From Arcuatula senhousia (lineage: Eukaryota > Mollusca > Bivalvia > Mytilida > Mytilidae): a stretch of DNA of 64,000 bases. The stretch lies in NCBI GenBank assembly GCA_963971305.1, contig OZ020308.1:17331092-17395091 (forward strand), given 5' to 3'. This document shows, piece after piece, positions 48,609-56,688 of the stretch (positions are counted from its first letter, which is position 1; each line of letters opens with the position of its first letter). The notes below the pieces were generated by a model that worked only from the letters and a program-made list of their open reading frames with translations, was not told the origin of the DNA and did not search any database. The translations under genes were made by a program, and so were the position numbers.

Positions 48609-49016
48609 TCAGTGAAACGACGTCATCGATATAACGAAATTCGGATAAAGCAATTTAAGTTTGCGATTCTTTTTGTCTAGAAGTGATTGTAAGATGCCCG
48701 TGTTATATGAATGAAGAAACAAATCGGCAAGCAATGGTGCACAATTCATACCCATTGGGATGTTCTGAATAACACGTCCGCCAAACTGTACAAATATGTT
48801 GCCGATAAGTAAGTTGGGCATTTAATTATTTAAATCTGTAAATTTGTTCTTCTTACAAGACTCATGGATGACAAAATAAGTCTTTTGTAGAGTAACAACA
48901 ATCGAAATACTTGAAGGGATTGATGTTAGCAAAACTGAAAGAGCTTTAGTACAATCATGTACATTTGGATGACGTTGCTTGTATGGATTTTTGTGTAATT
49001 TCGGAATCCAATACAA
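48609..49016 (-). pseudogene. Reverse transcriptase relic (Penelope-like)
   Basis: Two consecutive minus-strand pieces, 49,016-48,822 and 48,821-48,609. The first starts YWIPKLHKNPYKQRH, a motif typical of Penelope-like reverse transcriptases; the second contains IPMGMNCAPLLADLFL, the conserved 'GTNCAPLLADLFL' block. Frame breaks and missing segments show decay; the YxDD region is not recognisable. Confidence 0.85.
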
Positions 49017-49705
49017 GGATGGAATGCTCCTTTCGTCAACAGAAAGGCCAGAGGAAAAAAATGACAGAATTATGATTGTTAACTATCTCCTCCTTTGACA
49101 GTGTACGTCAATGTTGTTGCTGCATATTTGGTGCTTTTGCTGGTACAAATAATCCCTAATTCAGCTGCTACACAGTCAATATAGTGTTTTTGTGTTTTTT
49201 TTTTTGCAAAAAAAATATATTGTTAAGTGGTTAATTTGCAGGTACGACAACATATTTATTATGTAAAGTGGACAATATCTTAGCAACATCGGGGTTGTTG
49301 CAAATAGATATTACCTTGGTGCTCATCGAGCCTTTTAAAGACTTAATAGACTTTATCCATTCAGAAAGAACGTCACTTTATGTTTATGTTCATGTTTGAC
49401 CCATTTTCTGGTATAATTTTAGTCTTCAACTAAATCCATTATTGTTTTTATATGTGCCTGTCCTAAGTTAGGAATCTTTTACAAAGCTTTTGTTTGTTCT
49501 CGTCTTTTTGATATATTGTTTTCTTGGTCTATGAAAGGGGTCTATCGGACTGGATTTGAATTATGTGCATTTTATTTAGACCTTGGGCCGATTGCAGAAC
49601 GGAGAGCAGTGCCTTCTGGTCCGTTGAAGGCTGAGTGTTTTTCATTGTGTTTTTCTAAATGACTGCTTGTTATGTGACCTGTGTCGCGTACACTTATTCC
49701 ACATC

Positions 49706-49951
49706 TCAGCGTTGTCTATTTGAAATAATTGGTCCAGTTGATTCTACTAGGCTCGCAAAATTGTTGATTCTTCTAGGCTCGCAATATTTTGGCAAAACAT
49801 CGCGGAGTCGGTCATTGTCCATGATGTTGAGGTCCCTAGTACTGACATGGGCAGAGGGACTATATTTGAATGGGGATTTGTCACAAGAACAGTCTGGTGG
49901 CTTAGTCTTGGAAATTCTGGGGAAAAAAAACTTGTTTGCATAGTTACACAC
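49706..49951 (-). pseudogene. N-terminal fragment of the same Penelope-like ORF
   Basis: Encodes KPPDCSCDKSPFKYSPSAHV and TRDLN..DN..LRDVLPKYCEPR, resembling the region that precedes the reverse transcriptase core in bivalve Penelope-like proteins (CSC...SPF.Y.P.GHV.TGDL). The segment between it and 49,016 is degenerate. Confidence 0.7.
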
Positions 49952-50369
49952 CGCAGTTAAGGTAATATAAAGCCCTGAGCATACTCATTTATCCTAACAA
50001 GTATTTTTTTCTATAATGTATTTTAACAGTGTTTCGACTACAAATCTCTCAAGTGACATTTGTAGTTTTGTTTATGTCTGTAACTTGGTACAGTGGTTTT
50101 GGAAATGGTGACTCATTAGATTCAAATTTCTCTTCGTTGCAAAACTATTACAGTGCTAGTCATATAGGTTCTTGTATTGACTTGAACTGGAATTTGGCCA
50201 ATTTCTGACTGGCTACTGAGACTTATGAGAACAAAAATGCTAATATGCAGATTTACGTCATGGTCATATTGATAATACATGAAGGACTAGTCACTTTCAA
50301 TCATACCCGAGACGTTTTACTTTAAATCGTAAGCATTGAAACTGTAAACTTTAAAGTTTGGAAACAAAT

Positions 50370-50450
50370 TTATCGAGATCGGGATTTTTAACAATATATG
50401 TCCGGGATTTCGGGATTTTCTGAAATTAAAATCGGGAAATCGGGATGAGA
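50370..50450 (+). repeat. CGGGAT motif array, right end of the relic
   Basis: GATCGGGATTTTT, TCCGGGATTTCGGGATTTTC, ATCGGGAAATCGGGATGAG: same orientation as the left array, so a direct-repeat (pLTR-like) layout is possible. Confidence 0.7.
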
Positions 50451-50628
50451 CCCCCTCTCGTCCCCCCTCATGTATTCATCCATTTTCTTTTCGTGTTCGT
50501 CTTTGTAGCTGATCATCACTTGTCCAATAAAGTCACCCCACGGATCAAACTGTTCTCCGGGGTAAGTTTCTTCGTCTTCAGACAAGTCGTCACTCTTTTC
50601 TGATTCCGTGTCCTCCTCTTCCTCTTCC

Positions 50629-51204
50629 TCAGTTTCCCATTCCGGGTCCTCCTTCAACCATTCCGGTTCCTCCATTTTTCTTTGATGCTTCTGTTCTTTG
50701 TGTCTCTGTAGATTGAACAACTTTTGACTTGTGTATCCGCATACGTCGCAATTGTACATCTTTCCTTCTCGACGGCCGGGTTCTATCTGATGATTTTTGT
50801 TCCGTCCGTGTAAATTTATCTATCACTTCTGAATAGTATAACATGTTGTTAACAGAATCCTCATTGCCGGTGCGGATTTGATCGGGTCTCGTTAAATTGT
50901 CTTTCTTTCTTTTCCATACATAGGCAAAGAATGCATTCCTCAAATTTGCTAAGCTCTTTCTATTGTATGCAAGCTTCAATGCTTTGAATCTACGCCATTC
51001 TTTAAATATTTGTTGGCATTCTATGCACGGCACAATTAAATTTTGTTTCGATTTATAAAACTGATCTTTTGGCTTCCTCTCGCCGCATTTACGACAAACA
51101 CGTTCCCCGTTCTCACTTTCAATTTTCTTTTCTATGAGTTTTAGAAGATAATCCATTACATTTACGTGTGTCTTGTTCGAATACATTTGAGCCACTGACA
51201 ACAT
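50629..51204 (-). CDS. Left-arm ORF1: 191-residue zinc-ribbon-like protein
   Basis: Mirror copy of the right-arm ORF1 (54,829-55,404). Starts MLSVAQMYSNKTHVNV, has CRKCGERKPKDQFY and VPCIECQ (C37, C40, C60, C63), then a basic helical region. It differs from the right arm at five residues (G/D, Q/H, E/V, K/Q, Q/P) and every one of the five base changes alters an amino acid. Uninterrupted. Function not recognised. Confidence 0.7.
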   Translation of the reverse strand: MLSVAQMYSNKTHVNVMDYLLKLIEKKIESENGERVCRKCGERKPKDQFYKSKQNLIVPCIECQQIFKEWRRFKALKLAYNRKSLANLRNAFFAYVWKRKKDNLTRPDQIRTGNEDSVNNMLYYSEVIDKFTRTEQKSSDRTRPSRRKDVQLRRMRIHKSKVVQSTETQRTEASKKNGGTGMVEGGPGMGN

Positions 51205-51284
51205 TGATCATTCATTCTGCCTTTTCAAAATTGTATCGTCCAATCATCTCTCAGCATTTTATCACGTGACTTACTCTTTGCTCT

Positions 51285-51510
51285 TCTTGCTCTTTTGATT
51301 GCTCAGTTTGCTCTTTTGCAGCTCATCTTGCTCTTTTGCAGCTCCTTTTGCTCTTTTGCAGCTCATCTTGCTCTTCTGCAGCTCTTTTTAGCTCTTTACC
51401 TTGCTCATCTTGCTCTTCTGCAGCTCTTTTTAGCTCTTTACCTTGCTCATCTTGCTCTTTTGCAGCTCATTTTGCTCATTTACCTTGCTCATCTTGCTCT
51501 TATGCTGCTT
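51285..51510 (+). repeat. Tandem TTGCTCTTxTGCAGCTC repeat (left arm)
   Basis: About a dozen degenerate 17-30-bp units of 'TTGCTCTTTTGCAGCTCATC' type. Reverse complement of 54,515-54,745. The leucine-rich frame across it is a repeat product, not a gene. Confidence 0.8.
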
Positions 51511-51528
51511 TTCTTACTAATTTGATCA

Positions 51529-51710
51529 CCCAGCAGCAGCAGCAGCCATTTTACCCTCTTCCCCCTTTCACTTACGCAGCAGCAGCAGCAGCCATTTTAC
51601 CATCTCCCCCCCCCTTTCACTGACGCAGCAGCAGCAGCAGCCGTTTTGACACCTTCTCCCCCACCCTTTTTTTCACTTAACTTGCAGCATGCAGCAGCAG
51701 CGATTTCATC
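51529..51710 (+). repeat. (CAG)n runs with poly-pyrimidine spacers (left arm)
   Basis: Four CAGCAGCAGCAGC-type runs separated by CCATTTTACC/CCCCCTTTCACT spacers; mirrored at 54,320-54,510. Confidence 0.85.
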
Positions 51711-52019
51711 CTCTTCTCCCCTTTCACTTATGCAGCACCAGCCGTTTCCTTACCTTCTTCCCTTTTCTTTTAGTTGTGTTTTTCCTGTCCTGTGTTTACT
51801 TGTACAACTTTTGTCAAGCAGGGAATCCAGACCACTTTATACTTTTAATTTTCCATAGGCCCTGTGTTAAATCTTTTGGCGACTCGTGTCACCCCCAGAT
51901 CTCAGCAATGAAGTCGTGTGTAATCATGCGGAACTAACTATTCCATTGAGATCATTTTGTACTTGATAACCCAATATCTTCTAACCAGTTCAAACCGGTT
52001 TTTTTTTCGTTCCGATACT

Positions 52020-52082
52020 ACCCCCCTTTGCATTTCTATTTTTAACCCTTACCCTAACCATACCCCTAGCTATTTTGTAATT

Positions 52083-52116
<34 letters not shown>

Positions 52117-52935
52117 CCCCTAGCTATTCTAGTTTGTAATTCTAACCCTAACCTTAAACCTAACCCTAACCATAATCTCTAACCTTAACCTTTTCTCTTT
52201 TCAGTTCTATTTCTAGCCCTTACCCCCAATTCTAACTCTAACTCTCTTTGATAGTGTTGTCATTGTATTTTTAACCCTTACCCTAACCCTAACCCTTGCT
52301 ATTCTAGTTTGTTATTCTAACCCTAAACCCTAACCCTAACCTTAAACCTAACCCTAACCATAATCTCTAACCTTAACCTTTTCTCTTTTCAGTTCTATTT
52401 CTAGCCCTTACCCCCAATTCTAACTCTAACTCTCTTTGATAGTGTTGTCATTGTATTTTTAACCCTTACCCTAACCCTTGCTATTCTAGTTTGTTATTTT
52501 AACCCTAAACCCTAACCCTATCCTCTAACCCTAACACTAACCTCTAACCCTAACCCTAACCTTTTCTCTTTTCAGTTCTATTTTTAGCCCTTACCCCAAT
52601 TCTAACTCTAACTCTCTTTGATAGTGTTGTCATTGTATTTTTAACCCTAACCCTAACTATCTCTTCTCTAACCCTAACCCTTTCTCTTCTATGTTTAGCC
52701 CTTATCCCCATTCTAACTCTAACTCTATTTGCCTTTGTTGTCATTGATTTTCTAACTCAAACCCTTATTTTCTTTGCTCTAACTCTCTCTTCTTTAACCC
52801 TTTCTCTTTCTATTTTTTTACCATTTACTCTAACCCTAACCTAAATTCTCCTCTGTTGTGTATAGTATTTCTATTCATGTTCGTACCCTAACCCTAACTC
52901 TTCTGCTATGTAGCCTTAACCCTAACTCTTGATCT
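52020..52935 (+). repeat. Telomere-like CCCTAA tract, left arm
   Basis: Many AACCCT hexamers, with a higher-order unit of about 185 bp that includes TTTTCTCTTTTCAGTTCTAT and AACTCTCTTTGATAGTGTTG, repeated about three times. Mirrors 53,105-54,010. Confidence 0.9.
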
Positions 52936-52969
52936 CTTTGCACGTAGTGCTCCTTTTGTTGTTGTTTTG

Positions 52970-53066
52970 TAAATGCATTATTGTTTGCATTGTTTTTGTT
53001 TAACTTTACAACGAATCAGAAATTGGCGCAAACGTGATATTACAAACCGCTCATGAACAGGAAAAG
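52970..53066. other. Unique 97-bp centre of the palindrome
   Basis: The only part of the element without an inverted partner: from TAAATGCATTATTG to GAACAGGAAAAG. No promoter motif is clear, though both ORF1 copies are read outward from it across about 1.8 kb of repeats. Confidence 0.75.
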
Positions 53067-53104
53067 CAGAACAACAACAAAAGGAGCACTACGTGCAAAG
53101 AGAT

Positions 53105-54010
53105 CAAGAGTAAGGGTTAAGGCTACATAGCAGAAGAGTTAGGGTTAGGGTACGAACATGAATAGAAATACTATACACAACAGAGGAGAATTTAGGTTAG
53201 GGTTAGAGTAAATGGTAAAAAAATAGAAAGAGAAAGGGTTAAAGAAGAGAGAGTTAGAGCAAAGAAAATAAGGGTTTGAGTTAGAAAATCAATGACAACA
53301 AAGGCAAATAGAGTTAGAGTTAGAATGGGGATAAGGGCTAAACATAGAAGAGAAAGGGTTAGGGTTAGAGAAGAGAGAGTTAGGGTTAGGGTTAAAAATA
53401 CAATGACAACACTATCAAAGAGAGTTAGAGTTAGAATTGGGGTAAGGGCTAAAAATAGAACTGAAAAGAGAAAAGGTTAGGGTTAGGGTTAGAGGTTAGT
53501 GTTAGGGTTAGAGGATAGGGTTAGGGTTTAGGGTTAGAATAACAAACTAGAATAGCAAGGGTTAGGGTTAGGGTAAGGGTTAAAAATACAATGACAACAC
53601 TATCAAAGAGAGTTAGAGTTAGAATTGGGGGTAAGGGCTAGAAATAGAACTGAAAAGAGAAAAGGTTAAGGTTAGAGATTATGGTTAGGGTTAGGTTTAA
53701 GGTTAGGGTTAGGGTTTAGGGTTAGAATAACAAACTAGAATAGCAAGGGTTAGGGTTAGGGTAAGGGTTAAAAATACAATGACAACACTATCAAAGAGAG
53801 TTAGAGTTAGAATTGGGGGTAAGGGCTAGAAATAGAACTGAAAAGAGAAAAGGTTAAGGTTAGAGATTATGGTTAGGGTTAGGTTTAAGGTTAGGGTTAG
53901 AATTACAAACTAGAATAGCTAGGGGTAGGGTTAGGGTTTAGGGTTAGGGTTAGAATTACAAAATAGCTAGGGGTATGGTTAGGGTAAGGGTTAAAAATAG
54001 AAATGCAAAG
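53105..54010 (+). repeat. Telomere-like TTAGGG tract, right arm
   Basis: Reverse complement of the left tract, nearly the same length; runs of GGGTTAGGGTTAGGG alternate with the same about-185-bp higher-order unit. Confidence 0.9.
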
Positions 54011-54319
54011 GGGGGTAGTATCGGAACGAAAAAAAACCGGTTTGAACTGGTTAGAAGATATTGGGTTATCAAGTACAAAATGATCTCAATGGAATAGTTA
54101 GTTCCGCATGATTACACACGACTTCATTGCTGAGATCTGGGGGTGACACGAGTCGCCAAAAGATTTAACACAGGGCCTATGGAAAATTAAAAGTATAAAG
54201 TGGTCTGGATTCCCTGCTTGACAAAAGTTGTACAAGTAAACACAGGACAGAAAAAACACAACTAAAAGAAAAGGGAAGAAGGTAAGGAAACGGCTGGTGC
54301 TGCATAAGTGAAAGGGGAG

Positions 54320-54510
54320 AAGAGGATGAAATCGCTGCTGCTGCATGCTGCTTAAGTGAAAAAAAGGGTGGGGGAGAAGGTGTCAAAACGGCTGCTGCTG
54401 CTGCTGCGTCAGTGAAAGGGGGGGGGGAGATGGTAAAATGGCTGCTGCTGCTGCTGCGTAAGTGAAAGGGGGAAGAGGGTAAAATGGCTGCTGCTGCTGC
54501 TGGGTGATCA
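54320..54510 (+). repeat. (CTG)n runs (right arm)
   Basis: Mirror of 51,529-51,710: GCTGCTGCTGCTGC runs separated by GTGAAAGGGGG spacers. Confidence 0.85.
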
Positions 54511-54514
54511 AATT

Positions 54515-54745
54515 AGTAAGAAAAGCAGCAAAAGAGCAAGATGAGCAAGGTAAATGAGCAAAATGAGCTGCAAAAGAGCAAGATGAGCAAGGTAAAGAGC
54601 TAAAAAGAGCTGCAGAAGAGCAAGATGAGCAAGGTAAAGAGCTAAAAAGAGCTGCAGAAGAGCAAGATGAGCTGCAAAAGAGCAAAAGGAGCTGCAAAAG
54701 AGCAAGATGAGCTGCAAAAGAGCAAACTGAGCAATCAAAAGAGCA
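54515..54745 (+). repeat. Tandem GAGCTGCAAAAGAGCAA repeat (right arm)
   Basis: Mirror of 51,285-51,510, immediately upstream of ORF1. A CACGTG E-box (about 54,765) follows it before the ORF1 start. Confidence 0.8.
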
Positions 54746-54828
54746 AGAAGAGCAAAGAGTAAGTCACGTGATAAAATGCTGAGAGATGATTGGACGATAC
54801 AATTTTGAAAAGGCAGAATGAATGATCA

Positions 54829-55404
54829 ATGTTGTCAGTGGCTCAAATGTATTCGAACAAGACACACGTAAATGTAATGGATTATCTTCTAAAACTCATA
54901 GAAAAGAAAATTGAAAGTGAGAACGGGGAACGTGTTTGTCGTAAATGCGACGAGAGGAAGCCAAAAGATCAGTTTTATAAATCGAAACACAATTTAATTG
55001 TGCCGTGCATAGAATGCCAACAAATATTTAAAGTATGGCGTAGATTCAAAGCATTGAAGCTTGCATACAATAGAAAGAGCTTAGCAAATTTGAGGAATGC
55101 ATTCTTTGCCTATGTATGGCAAAGAAAGAAAGACAATTTAACGAGACCCGATCAAATCCGCACCGGCAATGAGGATTCTGTTAACAACATGTTATACTAT
55201 TCAGAAGTGATAGATAAATTTACACGGACGGAACAAAAATCATCAGATAGAACCCGGCCGTCGAGAAGGAAAGATGTACCATTGCGACGTATGCGGATAC
55301 ACAAGTCAAAAGTTGTTCAATCTACAGAGACACAAAGAACAGAAGCATCAAAGAAAAATGGAGGAACCGGAATGGTTGAAGGAGGACCCGGAATGGGAAA
55401 CTGA
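54829..55404 (+). CDS. Right-arm ORF1: 191-residue zinc-ribbon-like protein of the foldback element
   Basis: ATG at 54,829; 191 codons. Two CxxC pairs (CRKC at 37-40, CIEC at 60-63) with the linker KPKDQFYKSK form a zinc-ribbon or treble-clef-like unit, as seen beside some HNH nucleases and viral or transposon DNA-binding proteins; no HNH or DDE catalytic residues are visible. Residues 65-105 are basic and helical. The last about 43 residues overlap ORF2 in another frame and are Arg/Lys-rich, so translation may switch frame or be joined by splicing. The cassette is outward-facing and shares one poly(A) signal at 55,881. Function unknown; presence of the same frame in both arms supports it being a real gene. 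Confidence 0.72.
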   Translation: MLSVAQMYSNKTHVNVMDYLLKLIEKKIESENGERVCRKCDERKPKDQFYKSKHNLIVPCIECQQIFKVWRRFKALKLAYNRKSLANLRNAFFAYVWQRKKDNLTRPDQIRTGNEDSVNNMLYYSEVIDKFTRTEQKSSDRTRPSRRKDVPLRRMRIHKSKVVQSTETQRTEASKKNGGTGMVEGGPGMGN

Positions 55405-55861
55405 GGAAGAGGAAGAGGAGGACACGGAATCAGAAAAGAGTGACGACTTGTCTGAAGACGAAGAAACTTACCCCGGAGAACAGTTTGATCCGTGGGGTGA
55501 CTTTATTGGACAAGTGATGATCAGCTACAAAGACGAACACGAAAAGAAAATGGATGAATACACGGAAAAAGGTCACCACGAAAAAGAGGCAATATCAAAG
55601 GCTGACTTGGATTTGCTCCCGCTCTATAGAGAAGCTTTAAAAAATCGCTACGTCAATAACATTATGTGGCAAATGGAAATGGCACGAGATCCACTCCACA
55701 AGAAGATCAAACAAACAGCAAAACGACTGAGGGACGATGAAGATTATGAGTATGAAGAGTCTTGGAAATACGCTACTGAGAAGAGAAAGTACTTGCTGGA
55801 TGAGAAAATAAAACAGTTCAGGCCTGACGAGGAGAGTGAAGACGACGAGGATGAAGACTGA
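55274..55861 (+). CDS. Right-arm ORF2: C2H2 zinc finger plus acidic tail, 195 residues
   Basis: ATG at 55,274, in +1 frame relative to ORF1, overlapping it by 131 nt. Residues 4-25 are a C2H2 finger (CDVC...HKEQKH, spacing C-2-C-12-H-4-H). Residues 40-70 are almost all Glu/Asp. Then come DPWGDFIGQVMISYKDEHEK, a charged helical part with NNIMWQMEMARDPLHKK, and a second acidic end (DEESEDDEDED). The ORF2 frame is open back to about 55,207, so ORF1-ORF2 fusion by splicing or frameshift is possible. Likely a DNA-binding or regulatory protein; no known family recognised. This copy is intact, unlike its left-arm twin. Confidence 0.75.
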   Translation: MYHCDVCGYTSQKLFNLQRHKEQKHQRKMEEPEWLKEDPEWETEEEEEEDTESEKSDDLSEDEETYPGEQFDPWGDFIGQVMISYKDEHEKKMDEYTEKGHHEKEAISKADLDLLPLYREALKNRYVNNIMWQMEMARDPLHKKIKQTAKRLRDDEDYEYEESWKYATEKRKYLLDEKIKQFRPDEESEDDEDED

Positions 55862-55880
55862 AACCTATTACTGTGTTCAA

Positions 55881-55886
55881 AATAAA
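55881..55886 (+). terminator. Poly(A) signal of the right-arm ORF cassette
   Basis: AATAAA 20 bp after the ORF2 stop codon, conserved in both arms. Confidence 0.75.
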
Positions 55887-56431
55887 GTATCGAAACTTAA
55901 AATCAATTTGTTATCCCTAACGTCCTATAAACAAGATCAAACCAGTACTACCCCACAAAGCCCGGCAAATTCCTTACAAAACGGTATCAAGTACAAGACT
56001 TAAAACACAGTAGAAACCAAGAGTTACTTCCCTTAGATTGACACGAAAGAAAGAATATAAAACTAGACCTCACAAGCTTTACAATGACATATTACACGCT
56101 AAGTATACAACAAGAAGAAAAAGGGGCCACCTAATGGTCAAGCCCTGACTGACCACTGACCACTACCGACTCAAACAACTCAAAAATGACAACTACACCT
56201 TGCGACCTTTCCAACGATATACGATAACCCCACCTTTGATAAGAAATAGGAAATGGTCACCTACTGGTCAAGCCTCTAATGACCACTGAAGACCACAAAG
56301 AAAATCATCAAAGAGACATTGTCTTACTAAAAACAATGCAACAAACCCGAAAGGAATCGGTCAAGGAATAACTAAGTTACCGTTCGGTGACTTTGCGGAA
56401 TTACCTCCCCTTAATGACCGGATGTTGCGTC

Positions 56432-56621
56432 ACCGGAAGCAAGATGGCCGACCGGAAGCAAATTGGCGGAACCGGAAGCAAATTGGCGGAACCGGAAGCA
56501 AGATGGCGGACCGGAAGCAAGATGGCCGACCGGAAGCAAATTGGCGGAACCGGAAGCAAATTGGCCCGACCGGAAGCAAGATGGCGGACCGGAAGTGGAT
56601 ATGACGTCACAGGCATGCGCA
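56432..56621. promoter_or_regulatory. Right terminal array of ETS/YY1-like sites with CRE and NRF1-like site
   Basis: Nine CCGGAAGCAAGATGGCGG-type units (CCGGAAG plus AAGATGG or AAATTGG), then TGACGTCA (56,602-56,609) and GCATGCGCA. Mirror of the left array, which has six units. Frames across it (repeated GSKMADRKQ) are repeat products. Confidence 0.55.
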
Positions 56622-56682
56622 ATGGCGCCTAATCCTCAAATCCTCCCGAGAAATGATAACCATCTCAACCCTCTATACTACT

Positions 56683-56688
56683 TATATT
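56683..56688 (+). repeat. Right target-site duplication TATATT
   Basis: TATATT directly follows ...CTATACTACT, the right palindrome end. Confidence 0.7.

Larger units (their letters stand above)
48222..50468 (-). mobile_element. Penelope-like retroelement relic with CGGGAT-rich ends
   Basis: Inserted in left-arm ORF2 between direct repeats CATGTAT (48,215-48,221 and 50,469-50,475). It starts with 14 G and CGGGAT/CGGGAATTC motifs; the other end carries the same motifs in the same orientation. Inside, on the minus strand, are reverse-transcriptase relics (48,609-49,016 and 49,706-49,951). The right arm shows the unoccupied site (GTGTAT). Confidence 0.85.
47918..50759 (-). pseudogene. Left-arm ORF2 (C2H2 finger, acidic), split by a retroelement insertion
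   Basis: Minus-strand ORF2 begins at ATG 50,759 (MYNCDVCGYTSQ...) with the C2H2 finger and acidic stretch intact until 50,476. The 2.25-kb insertion then interrupts it, and the C-terminal part (GHHEKEAISKADSDL... to the acidic end) resumes at 48,214 and stops at 47,918. The reading frame into the insertion adds foreign residues and stops near 50,388. Outside the break it matches the right-arm ORF2 with few replacements (N for H at residue 3, S for L in the C-terminal part). Confidence 0.85.
46120..56682. mobile_element. Giant foldback (palindromic) transposon, unrecognised family
   Basis: Seen: left arm 46,120-52,969 and right arm 53,067-56,682 are inverted copies around a 97-bp unique centre. 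Ends are AGTAGTATAGAG...CTCTATACTACT. A 6-bp direct repeat TATATT lies at 46,114-46,119 and 56,683-56,688. Subtracting two insertions, the left arm is about 3,559 bp and the right 3,616 bp; the 57-bp difference equals three extra 19-20-bp terminal repeats on the right. Over ORF1 the arms differ at 5 of 576 positions. Known: Polinton/Maverick elements have 6-bp duplications and AG ends; foldback elements have long repeat-rich inverted arms. Inference: a non-autonomous mobile element moved by a DDE-type integrase supplied elsewhere. Confidence 0.88.

Noticed and set aside
49659..49943. 94-codon plus-strand frame
   Set aside because: It is antisense to the Penelope-like N-terminal relic; no independent similarity seen.
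53292..53480. Arg/Val-rich 62-codon frame (and mirror at 52,556-52,744)
   Set aside because: It is a translation of telomere-like GGGTTAGGGTTAG repeats.
54829..55861. ORF1 as an HNH homing endonuclease
   Set aside because: Only the CxxC pairs resemble the zinc part of such proteins; no H-N-H residues or other catalytic motif could be seen.
56387..56632. Frame with repeated GSKMADRKQ peptide (and its mirror at 46,170-46,355)
   Set aside because: It is a translation of the 19-20-bp terminal repeat array; unit number differs between arms and several frames are open at once.
46120..56682. The palindrome as an assembly artefact (one arm joined to its own reverse complement)
   Set aside because: The arms differ by two separate insertions, by repeat copy number (six against nine) and by scattered substitutions, and a target-site duplication flanks the whole. 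A simple fold-back error would give identical arms.
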